The position numbers and the translations under genes are program-made. Under the pieces are notes generated by a model. It saw only the letters and a list, made by a program, of their open reading frames with translations, searched no databases and had not been told where the DNA came from. Positions 54,639 through 63,503 of a stretch of DNA of 64,000 nucleotides are shown here, one piece after another. The stretch spans positions 6,192,501 through 6,256,500 of the forward strand of contig NZ_AP019400.1 in NCBI RefSeq assembly GCF_004295585.1. Direction: 5' to 3'. The stretch is from Cohnella abietis. Its GTDB lineage: Bacteria; Bacillota; Bacilli; Paenibacillales; Paenibacillaceae. How positions within the stretch are numbered: the stretch's first letter is position 1; each line of letters opens with the position of its first letter.

Positions 54639-55868
54639 TCATCTTTTAATCAGCGGAGCAAGGGCACTTACATTATTAAGCCCCTTATCTTTCAATAGCT
54701 TTAGCATTTGTTGTATAAAATTTTTGTTACGATCGTTATTTCTAATATAGCTATAGATTAGCTTCACACATAATTCTTCAGTGAGCTTCCCATGATAGGC
54801 CCCTAGACCAGCTAATTGGATATTAATTATGCTGTACTGAAAAACAAGAAGGAAGTACTCTTCCATCAACTTATGCTTTCCTGATAGGGGGAATAGCTTA
54901 CTATAAACATTATGAACAGCAAGGTTCTCAAAAATGTAATCATAGGTTGACATGAAGGGTACGACAATCTCATCTGAAGCCGTCTTCAAACGTTCCATAA
55001 CCTTATCAGGTGTTGCATTAGCAGTGAAGCCTACTCCCTCCATGACCTGATTCAAACATTCAAGATAAGCTTTAAGAGCAATACCACTAGTAGATTTCTC
55101 TTTTACAAACTCGTTAAACAAATCTAGCTTAACTATCCAGTTTCCTTGAATTCCTTTTAGCTGATCCTCTATTTGCTCGTGTTTTCCAAACTCAATCTTA
55201 CACGACTCAATAAGAATCGGGATTTTGTGGAACTCATTCTGTTCAACGATAAAGTTTAAGTTCTCAAAAAATAACCCTAACATGATTAATCGGTTCTCAA
55301 ATGAAAATGCTCTATTTTGTAACGTTTGAATGATAAAAAATCTAAGGGGCCAAAAGTATGCCTCGAATTGATTCTCATGGGCAGCTGACGGTTTTATAGA
55401 CTGGAATGTCATGCGATTCTCTACAGCTTCCTTCTCATAAAACTGTATGCCCTGCTCGTTAAATAAAGCTTTCCGAACAGCTTCGGGGCATGCGAGATCT
55501 GTAGATAACTCCTGCACTCCATCAACTTCATTAAATATCCTTGGAAATGTACTACAAACTGCTGGAAGATAATCTTCCCCTATCTTGGCGTGAATACTAC
55601 AAAGGTCTGTTTCTGTTAACATAGGGCAGCTTCCACTATCCGACAACTTTATTGATGCATATATATTCTCATTACCACCAGATTCAATAATGTCCATACT
55701 GCTTATGATTTTTTCAGAGAATGATTTATCGGGGAGTGATTTATACAGCTGATAAATATCCTTTTCCACATAAATACTCCACGTTTTACAGCAGCTATCC
55801 TCACAATCGGGTCCAATACAAGAGAAACTTTTAATATATTCTGGAATTAGTGCAAATGAATTTTTCAT
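54639..55868 (-). CDS. fliB: FliB-like (flagellin) lysine N-methylase
   Basis: 409 residues from the ATG at 55868, overlapping the previous stop (ATGA). N-terminal Cys cluster CIGPDCEDSCCKTW, then CPML...CSIH and LPAVCSTFPR, the FliB signature probably binding an Fe-S centre. FliB methylates flagellin lysines in Salmonella. In Firmicutes it is often next to flagellin or glycan genes. Here it closes a sugar-biosynthesis operon. No flagellin gene is in the window, so the substrate is inferred. Confidence 0.8.
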   Translation of the reverse strand: MKNSFALIPEYIKSFSCIGPDCEDSCCKTWSIYVEKDIYQLYKSLPDKSFSEKIISSMDIIESGGNENIYASIKLSDSGSCPMLTETDLCSIHAKIGEDYLPAVCSTFPRIFNEVDGVQELSTDLACPEAVRKALFNEQGIQFYEKEAVENRMTFQSIKPSAAHENQFEAYFWPLRFFIIQTLQNRAFSFENRLIMLGLFFENLNFIVEQNEFHKIPILIESCKIEFGKHEQIEDQLKGIQGNWIVKLDLFNEFVKEKSTSGIALKAYLECLNQVMEGVGFTANATPDKVMERLKTASDEIVVPFMSTYDYIFENLAVHNVYSKLFPLSGKHKLMEEYFLLVFQYSIINIQLAGLGAYHGKLTEELCVKLIYSYIRNNDRNKNFIQQMLKLLKDKGLNNVSALAPLIKR

Positions 55869-56623
55869 AATTCGATATATGAGATCCAAGGGTCTGTCGG
55901 GAATCTTTTTATCTTATAACGTTGTAGGTCCAAGGTTTCCAACAAAGCCAATGTTTCGCCTGGATAGCTTGGACAGTTCACCTCATCGAAACAAACAATT
56001 GAACCTTTGCCCATTCGTGGCAGGAAAACTTCCAAGGCCTTTTTCGTAGGCTCGTATAAATCAAAGTCTAAATAAAGCAAGGACACTAGTAGATGTTTGT
56101 TATCCTCTACGTACTTCTCTGCCGTGGTCATAAAATCACCTTGTACTAGCTCAATATTGGGAATATGAGATAGATGCCGCTCATTATTATACTTCTCGAT
56201 AGATTGCTTCAAGCTATCCAATGTATCTCCATGTAAATCCCCAACACTTGGAGTACTATCAGCACTATTATCTAAAGAAGAAGTGCTGGGAAATCCCTCA
56301 AAAGTATCAAAGCCGATTATTTTTCTCGTATAATTGGTCGGCTCATAAATATTTGAAAGCTGTGCCCAGGTAAATAAACCTGAACCGTTAAATACCCCGC
56401 ACTCAACGATAGAGCCGTTAATATCCAAAATATTTTTGAAAATTTCAGACTTGCACAAAAAACGGGCCAAGCTCCTTTTGGATGAAAACCGAGAAAAAGC
56501 TTCCAGCTTATCAAACAATCGAACAGTTGAAGATTCGAATGCGGATTCTGCAAGCTTATATCCAGTCCTGTCCTTATCATTATGGTTACTGGCGTTTGTT
56601 CCGATAGGTATGAAATTTTCCAA
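55865..56623 (-). CDS. TylF/MycF-type O-methyltransferase (copy 1)
   Basis: 252 residues from a TTG start (GGAGG 8 nt upstream). SAM-binding segment GSIVECGVFNGSGLFTWA and metal-site LYLDFDLYEPTKKALE...ICFDEVN typical of TylF/MycF sugar O-methyltransferases. Clearly paralogous to 61836-62597. It follows the transketolase C-subunit by 22 nt and overlaps fliB by 4 nt. Confidence 0.88.
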   Translation of the reverse strand: MENFIPIGTNASNHNDKDRTGYKLAESAFESSTVRLFDKLEAFSRFSSKRSLARFLCKSEIFKNILDINGSIVECGVFNGSGLFTWAQLSNIYEPTNYTRKIIGFDTFEGFPSTSSLDNSADSTPSVGDLHGDTLDSLKQSIEKYNNERHLSHIPNIELVQGDFMTTAEKYVEDNKHLLVSLLYLDFDLYEPTKKALEVFLPRMGKGSIVCFDEVNCPSYPGETLALLETLDLQRYKIKRFPTDPWISYIEL

Positions 56624-56645
56624 CTATATAACCTCCGACCAAATT

Positions 56646-57566
56646 TTATTTATCTATTGAAGTTTCTATGAACTGTTCAAATGACTCAAAAGTCAAACCT
56701 AACTTATCACGAAGATAATGTTGGTCCCCCACAAAGTGGCAATACTCATCAGGTAGAGCGAATCTCTTAAACTTCACCGCTTGACCGCTTTCTGCAATCA
56801 CTTCTGCCACTGCCGTTCCTAATCCACCCGAAATGCTATGTTCCTCCAACGTCGAAACAGGTTTACCTTTTAATAGGATTCTTACAATCTTTTCTCTGTC
56901 CAGCGGCTTTACTGTTGGTACGCTAATCAATCCCACTGAAACACCTTGGTTTGCCATTCTCTTTACCCAGCTATCCGCAAGTTCTAAAGTATTACTTGTC
57001 GATATAAGGTAAGCATCGTTACCTTGAGTCACTTCAATGGCTTGACCGATTCGAAAGGTCGTACCCTCATCATGGATAACCGGCTCACCATTCTTCCCAA
57101 GTCTGATATACATGGGTCCTTCGTAATCAAGACTTTGAGTTACAATCTCTTTTACTTCTATAGGATCTCCCGGACAACATACCGTCATATTAGGAAGTGC
57201 ACGCATGATAGCTATATCTTCTAAGGAATGATGAGTTGCTCCTTGCGGACCATAAGAAAGACCAGCACCTACTCCAACCAACCTTACATTCGTGTTCATA
57301 TAAGCAACATCCACCCTGATTTGTTCAAAGCAACGCATTGTAACAAATGGAATGATGCTGTACACATAAACAACCTTGCCCGACATAGCCAACCCCGCTG
57401 CTACTCCAACGGCATTCTGCTCGGCAATCCCAACATTAAGAAACCGATTCGGGAACTCTTCTCTGAATTTCTCCAACACCGAAAATCCTAAGTCTGGCGT
57501 AATGACAAATACTCTATCATCCATCCTCGCCAACTCTAATAGAGTATTGATGAACGTTGTTCTCAT
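56646..57566 (-). CDS. Transketolase-like C-terminal subunit
   Basis: 306 residues: pyrimidine-binding domain (about 1-165; the ThDP Glu in NVGIAEQNAVGVAAGLA) and C-terminal domain (about 190-300; LEEHSISGGLGTAVAE). Split transketolase of the DXS/transketolase family. Overlaps the N-subunit gene by 4 nt, so a fixed-ratio complex is likely. In a sugar cluster it may add or exchange a two-carbon unit on a nucleotide-keto-sugar (inference). Confidence 0.85.
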   Translation of the reverse strand: MRTTFINTLLELARMDDRVFVITPDLGFSVLEKFREEFPNRFLNVGIAEQNAVGVAAGLAMSGKVVYVYSIIPFVTMRCFEQIRVDVAYMNTNVRLVGVGAGLSYGPQGATHHSLEDIAIMRALPNMTVCCPGDPIEVKEIVTQSLDYEGPMYIRLGKNGEPVIHDEGTTFRIGQAIEVTQGNDAYLISTSNTLELADSWVKRMANQGVSVGLISVPTVKPLDREKIVRILLKGKPVSTLEEHSISGGLGTAVAEVIAESGQAVKFKRFALPDEYCHFVGDQHYLRDKLGLTFESFEQFIETSIDK

Positions 57567-58354
57567 AATAAGCCATCCAATTCCGCAATAGCCTGCTTAT
57601 ATTGTTCCTCATTAGGTGATTTGTAATGCCACTCTAACCTGTTTTCCATATAAGAAACTCCCTTACCTTTAACGGTATGGGCGATAACAACCTTAGGCCT
57701 GTCTGATTTGATTCTAAAAACTCGTTCAAGCTCAACCGTATCGTGACCATTGACTTCAAAAGCATTCCAACCAAAGGCGGTCCACCTAGCAGCCATATTT
57801 TCTTGATTAATGACTTCATTTGTTTCTCCGAACCCTTGAAGACGATTATAATCAATGATCGCAGTAATATTAGACAATCTTAAAGTAGCTGATAGCATGA
57901 CAGCCTCCCACACAGAGCCCTCATTACATTCACCATCTCCCAGTAGCACATATACCTGTCCTGGATTTCCCGATGAACCGTTGGCGATAGACATGCCCAC
58001 TCCGACAGAAAGCCCGTGACCCAAAGATCCGGTGGAAAGTTCTATCCCCGGAGCAGCAAACTTGTCTAAATGTCCTGGGAGTAATCCGCCATTCACATAA
58101 TACCGATCAAGAAAATCCTTCGGAAAGAACCCTCTCTCGGCTAACGTCGCATAAAGCGCTGCACTCCCATGGCCCTTGCTTAGTATAAACTTATCCCTTT
58201 CGGGGCATTCGGGATTAAAAGGGTCTACGTTTAATACTTTAAAATAAAGGGTGTAGAGGATGTCTGCTATAGAAAGTGAAGTTCCTACGTGGGAGGATTT
58301 AGAATAATGCGTCATGTAGACGATCGATTTCTTGATATTAGTTTGCTGCATCAT
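57563..58354 (-). CDS. Transketolase-like N-terminal subunit
   Basis: 263 residues: diphosphate-binding domain with HVGTSLS, SKGHGSAALYATL, GSLGHGLSVGVGMS and the ThDP motif GDGECNEGSVWEAVM. Two adjacent ATGs; the second (58351) has slightly better spacing from GGGGG. Partner of the gene immediately downstream. It lacks the C-terminal domains of housekeeping transketolase, which argues for a specialised pathway role. Confidence 0.86.
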   Translation of the reverse strand: MMQQTNIKKSIVYMTHYSKSSHVGTSLSIADILYTLYFKVLNVDPFNPECPERDKFILSKGHGSAALYATLAERGFFPKDFLDRYYVNGGLLPGHLDKFAAPGIELSTGSLGHGLSVGVGMSIANGSSGNPGQVYVLLGDGECNEGSVWEAVMLSATLRLSNITAIIDYNRLQGFGETNEVINQENMAARWTAFGWNAFEVNGHDTVELERVFRIKSDRPKVVIAHTVKGKGVSYMENRLEWHYKSPNEEQYKQAIAELDGLL

Positions 58355-58363
58355 CGATCCCCC

Positions 58364-59308
58364 CTAACTTTGAGCTAGTCTACTATTGCGAATATATTCA
58401 ACGGTTTGGTTCAACCCGTTCTTAAGATCAATCTTAGGTTTCCAACCCGTTTGTTCCCTAAGCTTGTCGACATTCGCTTCCAAGTGCATAACTTGATCAG
58501 GTCTATAGGGAATGTCTCCAAAACATAAGGGAATGTCCGGATCAATAATATCCCTGACCGTCTCAACGATAGCTCGGATGGTCTGGCTACTTCCTGATCC
58601 TAAATTATATGTATTGGAGTCCACTGGGGCTGATTCTGCAAGGGCAATAAGGGCTTCTGCAGCATCTTGAACATGCAGGTAGTCCCATAACTGTTCCCCT
58701 AGCGTAAGCTTAGGAGTAACTCCGTCAAGCAATTGCCCAATAACGTCTATTAGCATCCAACCGCCGCTGTCCCCAGGGCCGTAAGTACTGAATATCCGAA
58801 CCCATTGACACGGAATACCCAGTTCCCTGCCCAAAATCGCCGACATATTCCCTCCCGCCACCTTGGTTGCACCATACAAAGTGGTAGGTTTATTGGGGGC
58901 CTCTTCTTGGATAATCTCATTTAATGGGCCGTACTCGGCTTGCGAGCCTGTTCCAATCCATTGGCTACAGCCCAATTCCTTAGCCAGCTTGATCGTTTCC
59001 AGAAGTGAGTTCAAGTTGTTAATCTGGATTTGATCATTGCGATATTTATTACCGACACCTTCCCAAGCCAAATGATAAAAGACGTCAAACCCACCTTGTA
59101 CCCTCTTTAGCTCGGTACTCCATTGAATAACGTTGTTAAGATCACCCTCGACAATAATTAATCCTGAATGATTAAGCAACCGGGTACGCTGAGAAGAATT
59201 TGACCGAACGACGGCGTATACAGTTACTCCCCTGCTCAATAACTCCTCACAAAGCTTTGAACCGATGAATCCTGTTCCACCTGTCACAACCACTCTTGAA
59301 GAACTCAT
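58364..59308 (-). CDS. NAD(P)-dependent nucleotide-sugar epimerase/reductase (extended SDR)
   Basis: 314 residues. Rossmann GGTGFIGSKLCEELL, catalytic Tyr-Lys in TTLYGATKVAGG, GTGSQAEYG for the Ser region, and a C-terminal nucleotide-sugar domain. Probably reduces or epimerises the 4-keto sugar made by RfbG. Overlaps the methyltransferase gene by 4 nt. Confidence 0.85.
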   Translation of the reverse strand: MSSSRVVVTGGTGFIGSKLCEELLSRGVTVYAVVRSNSSQRTRLLNHSGLIIVEGDLNNVIQWSTELKRVQGGFDVFYHLAWEGVGNKYRNDQIQINNLNSLLETIKLAKELGCSQWIGTGSQAEYGPLNEIIQEEAPNKPTTLYGATKVAGGNMSAILGRELGIPCQWVRIFSTYGPGDSGGWMLIDVIGQLLDGVTPKLTLGEQLWDYLHVQDAAEALIALAESAPVDSNTYNLGSGSSQTIRAIVETVRDIIDPDIPLCFGDIPYRPDQVMHLEANVDKLREQTGWKPKIDLKNGLNQTVEYIRNSRLAQS

Positions 59309-60525
59309 AGTACCTCCAGCATGGATATTACTTCTTTCGGTGCGTTATTGAAAGCAGAGACAGCTTCTTTAATTTCTTGCAGATACCCAAAGCTGAATAC
59401 AAGGAGAATATCTACTGGGTTTTCTTCCAAATATTTTGGCGGCTTTACTATTACATTTGATTTGGGCGTAAGGAACCCATGGAAACTTGTGTTGTTGTCG
59501 CATACATAAGACAGCTTATGAGCGGATTGCATCGCCGCCATCGTCATAACGCCCCGACCACCAGCACCATAACCAGCTACTTTTTTCCCCTCGCTGATTT
59601 GTTTTTCTATGAAATCGTCAAGCCTCCTAATTCCTGCTACCATATCCTCATTAAAAGTATCAAATGAAATCAATTTGCTGCTCTTAATAGGCTCTTTAAA
59701 CCGCTCAACGTTTTTCGATTCACTTGGCGTGGCGACAATTAATAGTGAATTACCCCGACGTTCCGATTCAGGAAGCAATTCGGTAGATAACAATTCAAAA
59801 CCGTTTCGCTTTAACGCTTCCCCCATCGTATCCGAGGTTAAGTATACGAAGTGTTCATGCTCGAATAAGCAATACTCCCGACGTTCTACTATCTTCTCGA
59901 GATCGTGTACCTCAATGACCAACAAACCGGTTTCCGGATTGACCATCTGTTTAGCTGCTTCAAGGAAGTAGGTGGGTTCTGGGATATGATCGAAAGTGTA
60001 TGTCAGTAGCAACACATCTGCATTTCTGTATTTGGTCGGAACATCCCTGATTGAATCTTTAGAAAACAAGCCTTGAAACACAGGCACTCCGATCTCTTCA
60101 CTTCTTCTGCATAATTCGCTAGATGGTTCAAACCCAAATACATCTGCACCTAACTTTTGAAAATAAGTCAATTGCTTTCCGTCACCCGAACCTACTTCAA
60201 GAACGGTACAGTTTGAGGATAATTCGTACTTCTGAAATAGGCTTTCAGCCAGCCTCTCCATAAATCGATTTGCAAATCCCGAAGAAGCAACTGTGTAGGC
60301 ATAATCCTTGTAGTACTCATTCAAGTCTATAACCTTCACCGTTTGGGACACACCGCATGATTCGCAAACGTACACATCAATATCAGCGAGAAAAAGATTA
60401 TGATCTTGTATCTCGGTCCGTAAATCATCTGTTAGCGGCATTTGCGCCAAATGTACCCATCTATTTAGAGATGTGCTACCACAGACTCGGCAATCTTGCC
60501 TTTCCGTAATCCTGACTGCCGTCAC
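59305..60525 (-). CDS. Sugar C-methyltransferase (TylC3-like)
   Basis: 406 residues in three parts: N-terminal zinc-binding domain (CRVCGS...CESCG, about 12-60), SAM domain (about 95-200; VLEVGSGDGKQLTYF) and C-terminal Methyltransf_14-type domain (about 240-405; GYGAGGRGVMTMA, VDILLVFSFGY). This layout is that of TylC3/TcaB9-type enzymes adding a methyl branch at C3 of a nucleotide-4-keto sugar. Overlaps both neighbours by 4 nt. Confidence 0.88.
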   Translation of the reverse strand: MTAVRITERQDCRVCGSTSLNRWVHLAQMPLTDDLRTEIQDHNLFLADIDVYVCESCGVSQTVKVIDLNEYYKDYAYTVASSGFANRFMERLAESLFQKYELSSNCTVLEVGSGDGKQLTYFQKLGADVFGFEPSSELCRRSEEIGVPVFQGLFSKDSIRDVPTKYRNADVLLLTYTFDHIPEPTYFLEAAKQMVNPETGLLVIEVHDLEKIVERREYCLFEHEHFVYLTSDTMGEALKRNGFELLSTELLPESERRGNSLLIVATPSESKNVERFKEPIKSSKLISFDTFNEDMVAGIRRLDDFIEKQISEGKKVAGYGAGGRGVMTMAAMQSAHKLSYVCDNNTSFHGFLTPKSNVIVKPPKYLEENPVDILLVFSFGYLQEIKEAVSAFNNAPKEVISMLEVL

Positions 60526-61652
60526 TGCATTGCCCCCTTATCCATTCTTTGCTGATATTCTTCAATCTGGCCGAATGATAATTTTACTAAATCTTCCGAG
60601 TTGGCGTAGGCATTGGACCAGTCACATATTTTATCTATCGCCTCTTCTAGAGTCCATTGAGGAATCCATCCCAATCTTCGCTTTGATTTCGAGCAATCCA
60701 GTTTTAAGTAATTTGCTTCATGCAATTTTTCACTATCAGCAACAATTTCGAACGCCGCGCCATTGCCCCATTTTTCACAAAGCTTAGAAACAATCCATTG
60801 AACCGACTTTGCATCTGTTTCTTCGGGACCGAAGTTCCAGCCTTCTCCATACGTCGTGCCTGATAAATACAAGCGCTGAGCCAAAATAAGATACCCGCTC
60901 AAAGGCTCTAATACATGCTGCCAAGGTCTGATTGCGTTTGGGTTTCGGATAGAAACCGGACGTTGCTCTTGAAATGCCTTTAAAGCATCCGGAATCAATC
61001 GATCCTGCGCCCAATCACCGCCTCCAATTACATTGCCTGCTCGTGCGGAAGCAACAGCCACACCATGTTCGGTATATCCAGATGGATTAAAGAATGAACT
61101 CCTAAAGGCAGACGTGATAAGCTCTGAACATGCTTTGCTGCTGGAATAGGGATCATAGCCGCCCAATGCGTCATTTTCTCGATATGGCCAGTCCCATTCC
61201 TTATTCTCGTAGCATTTGTCAGTAGTAACATTCACGATAGCTTTAACGCTCCCACAAGCCCTCGCAGCTTCAAAAAGATGAACCGTGCCCATTACATTCG
61301 TTGAGTATGTCTCAATTGGATTACGGTACGATTCTCTTAAAAGAGGTTGTGCCGCCATATGAATAACAACTTCTGCCCGGGCATCTATCATTGCTTCGAT
61401 TAACCGCTTGGGGTCTCTTATATCAGCATAGACGGAATGGACGTAATTATTTACGGAACAAACGTGAAACATGGAGGGGGATGTTGGAGCTTCAAGCGAA
61501 AACCCTGTTACCTCTGCGCCTAATTGATGTAGCCATAGAGACAACCACGACCCTTTGAAACCGGTATGTCCGGTAAGGAAAACTCTTCTTCCCTTCCAGA
61601 ATTGACGATCGATTACTCCCATATCTCCCATGGTGCTTTCCCACTCTTCCAT
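60522..61652 (-). CDS. rfbG: CDP-glucose 4,6-dehydratase
   Basis: 376 residues. FLTGHTGFKGSWLSLWL at the N-terminus, AAQPLLRESY, NVTTDKCYENKEW and the active YDPYSSSKACSE motif are diagnostic of RfbG. Makes CDP-4-keto-6-deoxyglucose from the CDP-glucose of RfbF. The first of three possible ATGs is used; GGAAGA lies just upstream. It starts a tight seven-gene run reaching fliB. Confidence 0.93.
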   Translation of the reverse strand: MEEWESTMGDMGVIDRQFWKGRRVFLTGHTGFKGSWLSLWLHQLGAEVTGFSLEAPTSPSMFHVCSVNNYVHSVYADIRDPKRLIEAMIDARAEVVIHMAAQPLLRESYRNPIETYSTNVMGTVHLFEAARACGSVKAIVNVTTDKCYENKEWDWPYRENDALGGYDPYSSSKACSELITSAFRSSFFNPSGYTEHGVAVASARAGNVIGGGDWAQDRLIPDALKAFQEQRPVSIRNPNAIRPWQHVLEPLSGYLILAQRLYLSGTTYGEGWNFGPEETDAKSVQWIVSKLCEKWGNGAAFEIVADSEKLHEANYLKLDCSKSKRRLGWIPQWTLEEAIDKICDWSNAYANSEDLVKLSFGQIEEYQQRMDKGAMQ

Positions 61653-61735
61653 TTAGTCTTCCAGATACTTTTTAACGTACAATATCTACTTTTAGTTCAA
61701 CCCTTCTTATATATCGGCCAAATAGGAAGGTTGAT

Positions 61736-61744
61736 ATTATAGCA
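61736..61744 (-). promoter_or_regulatory. Extended -10 promoter before rfbG
   Basis: TGCTATAAT on the minus strand, an extended -10 without a good -35, about 85 bp upstream of rfbG and after the terminator of the preceding gene. Confidence 0.5.
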
Positions 61745-61788
61745 CAATCGAAAATTGTTTAGTTTAGTTCACCTTCAGACCATCCCAT

Positions 61789-61812
61789 AAAAAAGAGCCG
61801 CGTGCGCGGCTC
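61789..61812 (-). terminator. Terminator after second TylF-type gene
   Basis: GAGCCGCG-CAC... / CGCGGCTC stem (61795-61812) with six T on the minus strand. Confidence 0.9.
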
Positions 61813-61835
61813 AAATATATGTGATATGGGATTAA

Positions 61836-62597
61836 CTATAGCCGTAAGTAGGAAATCCATGGGTCAAACGGGAAACGACGGAGCTCTGAGCTCCGAATTG
61901 GCAACATTTCCAACATAGCAGTTGTCTCTCCTGGAAAAGTAGCACAATTTAGCTCATCAAAACAAATAATTGCTCCCTTAGGCATTCGAGGGAGGAATAG
62001 CTCCAGTGCCTTTTTCGTTGGTTCGTAGAGATCAAAATCAAGATACAACATTGCTATCAAAAGGTGTGGATTAGCCTCAAGGTACCCTTCAGCAGTTTCA
62101 AGGAAATCTCCAGCCACAAGCTCAACATTGGGAATATGGGATAGGTGGCGTTCTGCATTATACTTAGCGATAGATGCTTGAAGTTGTTCTACAGTATCTC
62201 CCTGAAGATCCCCTACTGCATAAGTACTATTAGGTTCAGAATCCTGTTCGGAGAGGTTCGGGAAACCAGCAAAAGTATCAAACCCAATAATTTTGCGTGT
62301 ATAGTTTGATGGCTCAAAAATGTTTGCAAACTGAGCCCACGAAAAGAGCCCAGCACCATTGAAAACGCCACACTCTACGATACTCCCATTTACAGAGACC
62401 AATTCTTTATATATCTCATACCGGGCTAGAAAGCGAGCAGTACTTCGCTTTGTAGCGAACCGAGGAAATGCCTCTAGCTTATTAACTAGTGAAGTCTGTG
62501 ATGAGAGAAATGTTTCTTCAATTAATTGAACCGCAAGTTTATCTTTGGATGAATGATGCTGAGGAATCGCAGCCATTTTTTGTCTAGGATTTTGCAT
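61836..62597 (-). CDS. TylF/MycF-type O-methyltransferase (copy 2)
   Basis: 253 residues, strongly similar to the protein at 55865-56623 (shared VNGSIVECGVFNGAGLFSWA, NYTRKIIGFDTF, LYLDFDLYEPTKKALE). The N-terminal 25 residues differ. It stands between rfbF and rfbG with its own terminator. Both copies keep the metal-site Asp residues, so both should be active. Confidence 0.87.
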   Translation of the reverse strand: MQNPRQKMAAIPQHHSSKDKLAVQLIEETFLSSQTSLVNKLEAFPRFATKRSTARFLARYEIYKELVSVNGSIVECGVFNGAGLFSWAQFANIFEPSNYTRKIIGFDTFAGFPNLSEQDSEPNSTYAVGDLQGDTVEQLQASIAKYNAERHLSHIPNVELVAGDFLETAEGYLEANPHLLIAMLYLDFDLYEPTKKALELFLPRMPKGAIICFDELNCATFPGETTAMLEMLPIRSSELRRFPFDPWISYLRL

Positions 62598-62717
62598 ATT
62601 ATTTTAGAAGCTCCTTCTATTAGCAAGAGTTAATTTGAGTACCTATTCACACTGTTTGATCTTATCTTTACAATAAAACATTGTCTATCAAGCTGTGAAT
62701 TAAAAGAAGCCCCTACT

Positions 62718-63491
62718 TTAATTTCCCCAAACTCTCCAAGGGTGATTCCCTGATTCCCACATCTGGTTCACCTTCTCAATATCTTTAAATGTATCAATCG
62801 AAGTCCAAAACCCTCGATGCTCAAAAACTGCTAATTGTCTCTCTTGAGCAAGCTTCATTAATGGTTCTTGCTCAAAATAACAATCTTGAATTGGAAAGTA
62901 ATCAAAAACCTTACGATTCAATACCATATATCCACCGTTGATCATGTCATTAATTACAGGTTTTTCTCGAAATGAATGAACGGTATGATTATCAACCTCT
63001 AACAATCCGAATGGCGACAATGGAAAAACCCCTGTAAGTGTTGCGACATGTTGCTTTTCTTGATGGAAGGCTATCAATTGTTTAATATTCACATCACTAA
63101 GTCCGTCTCCATAAGTAAAGAGAAAATCTTCTCCATCTATGTAGTTCATCACTTTTTTTAATCGACCAGCGGTCATAGTTTCTAAGCCCGTATCAACGAT
63201 CGTCACATTCCAGTTCTCTGGTGTCTCCGTATGATAAGATACCTTAGACGGGTGTCCGAAATGAATTGTAAAATCGTTGTTTCGCCAGTACATCTCCATG
63301 AAGTACTGTTTTATCATTTCTCCTTTATAACCTACACATAATACAAAATCCGTAATTCCAAAATGGGAAAATGTTTTCATAATATGCCAAATGATTGGCC
63401 TTCCTCCGATATTTACAAGAGGTTTGGGCCGATATTCCGTTTCTTCCCTCATGCGAGTTCCCTTACCACCACATAAAATAACTGCCTTCAT
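62718..63491 (-). CDS. rfbF: Glucose-1-phosphate cytidylyltransferase
   Basis: 257 residues. Makes CDP-glucose from glucose-1-phosphate and CTP. N-terminal LCGGKGTRMREETEYRPKPLV, GGRPIIWHIMKTFSHFG, and TYGDGLSDV are the RfbF hallmarks. GGGGGGG lies 5 nt before the ATG. It is 12 nt after the upstream partial gene. Confidence 0.95.
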   Translation of the reverse strand: MKAVILCGGKGTRMREETEYRPKPLVNIGGRPIIWHIMKTFSHFGITDFVLCVGYKGEMIKQYFMEMYWRNNDFTIHFGHPSKVSYHTETPENWNVTIVDTGLETMTAGRLKKVMNYIDGEDFLFTYGDGLSDVNIKQLIAFHQEKQHVATLTGVFPLSPFGLLEVDNHTVHSFREKPVINDMINGGYMVLNRKVFDYFPIQDCYFEQEPLMKLAQERQLAVFEHRGFWTSIDTFKDIEKVNQMWESGNHPWRVWGN

Positions 63492-63503
63492 GTTTCCCCC
63501 CCT

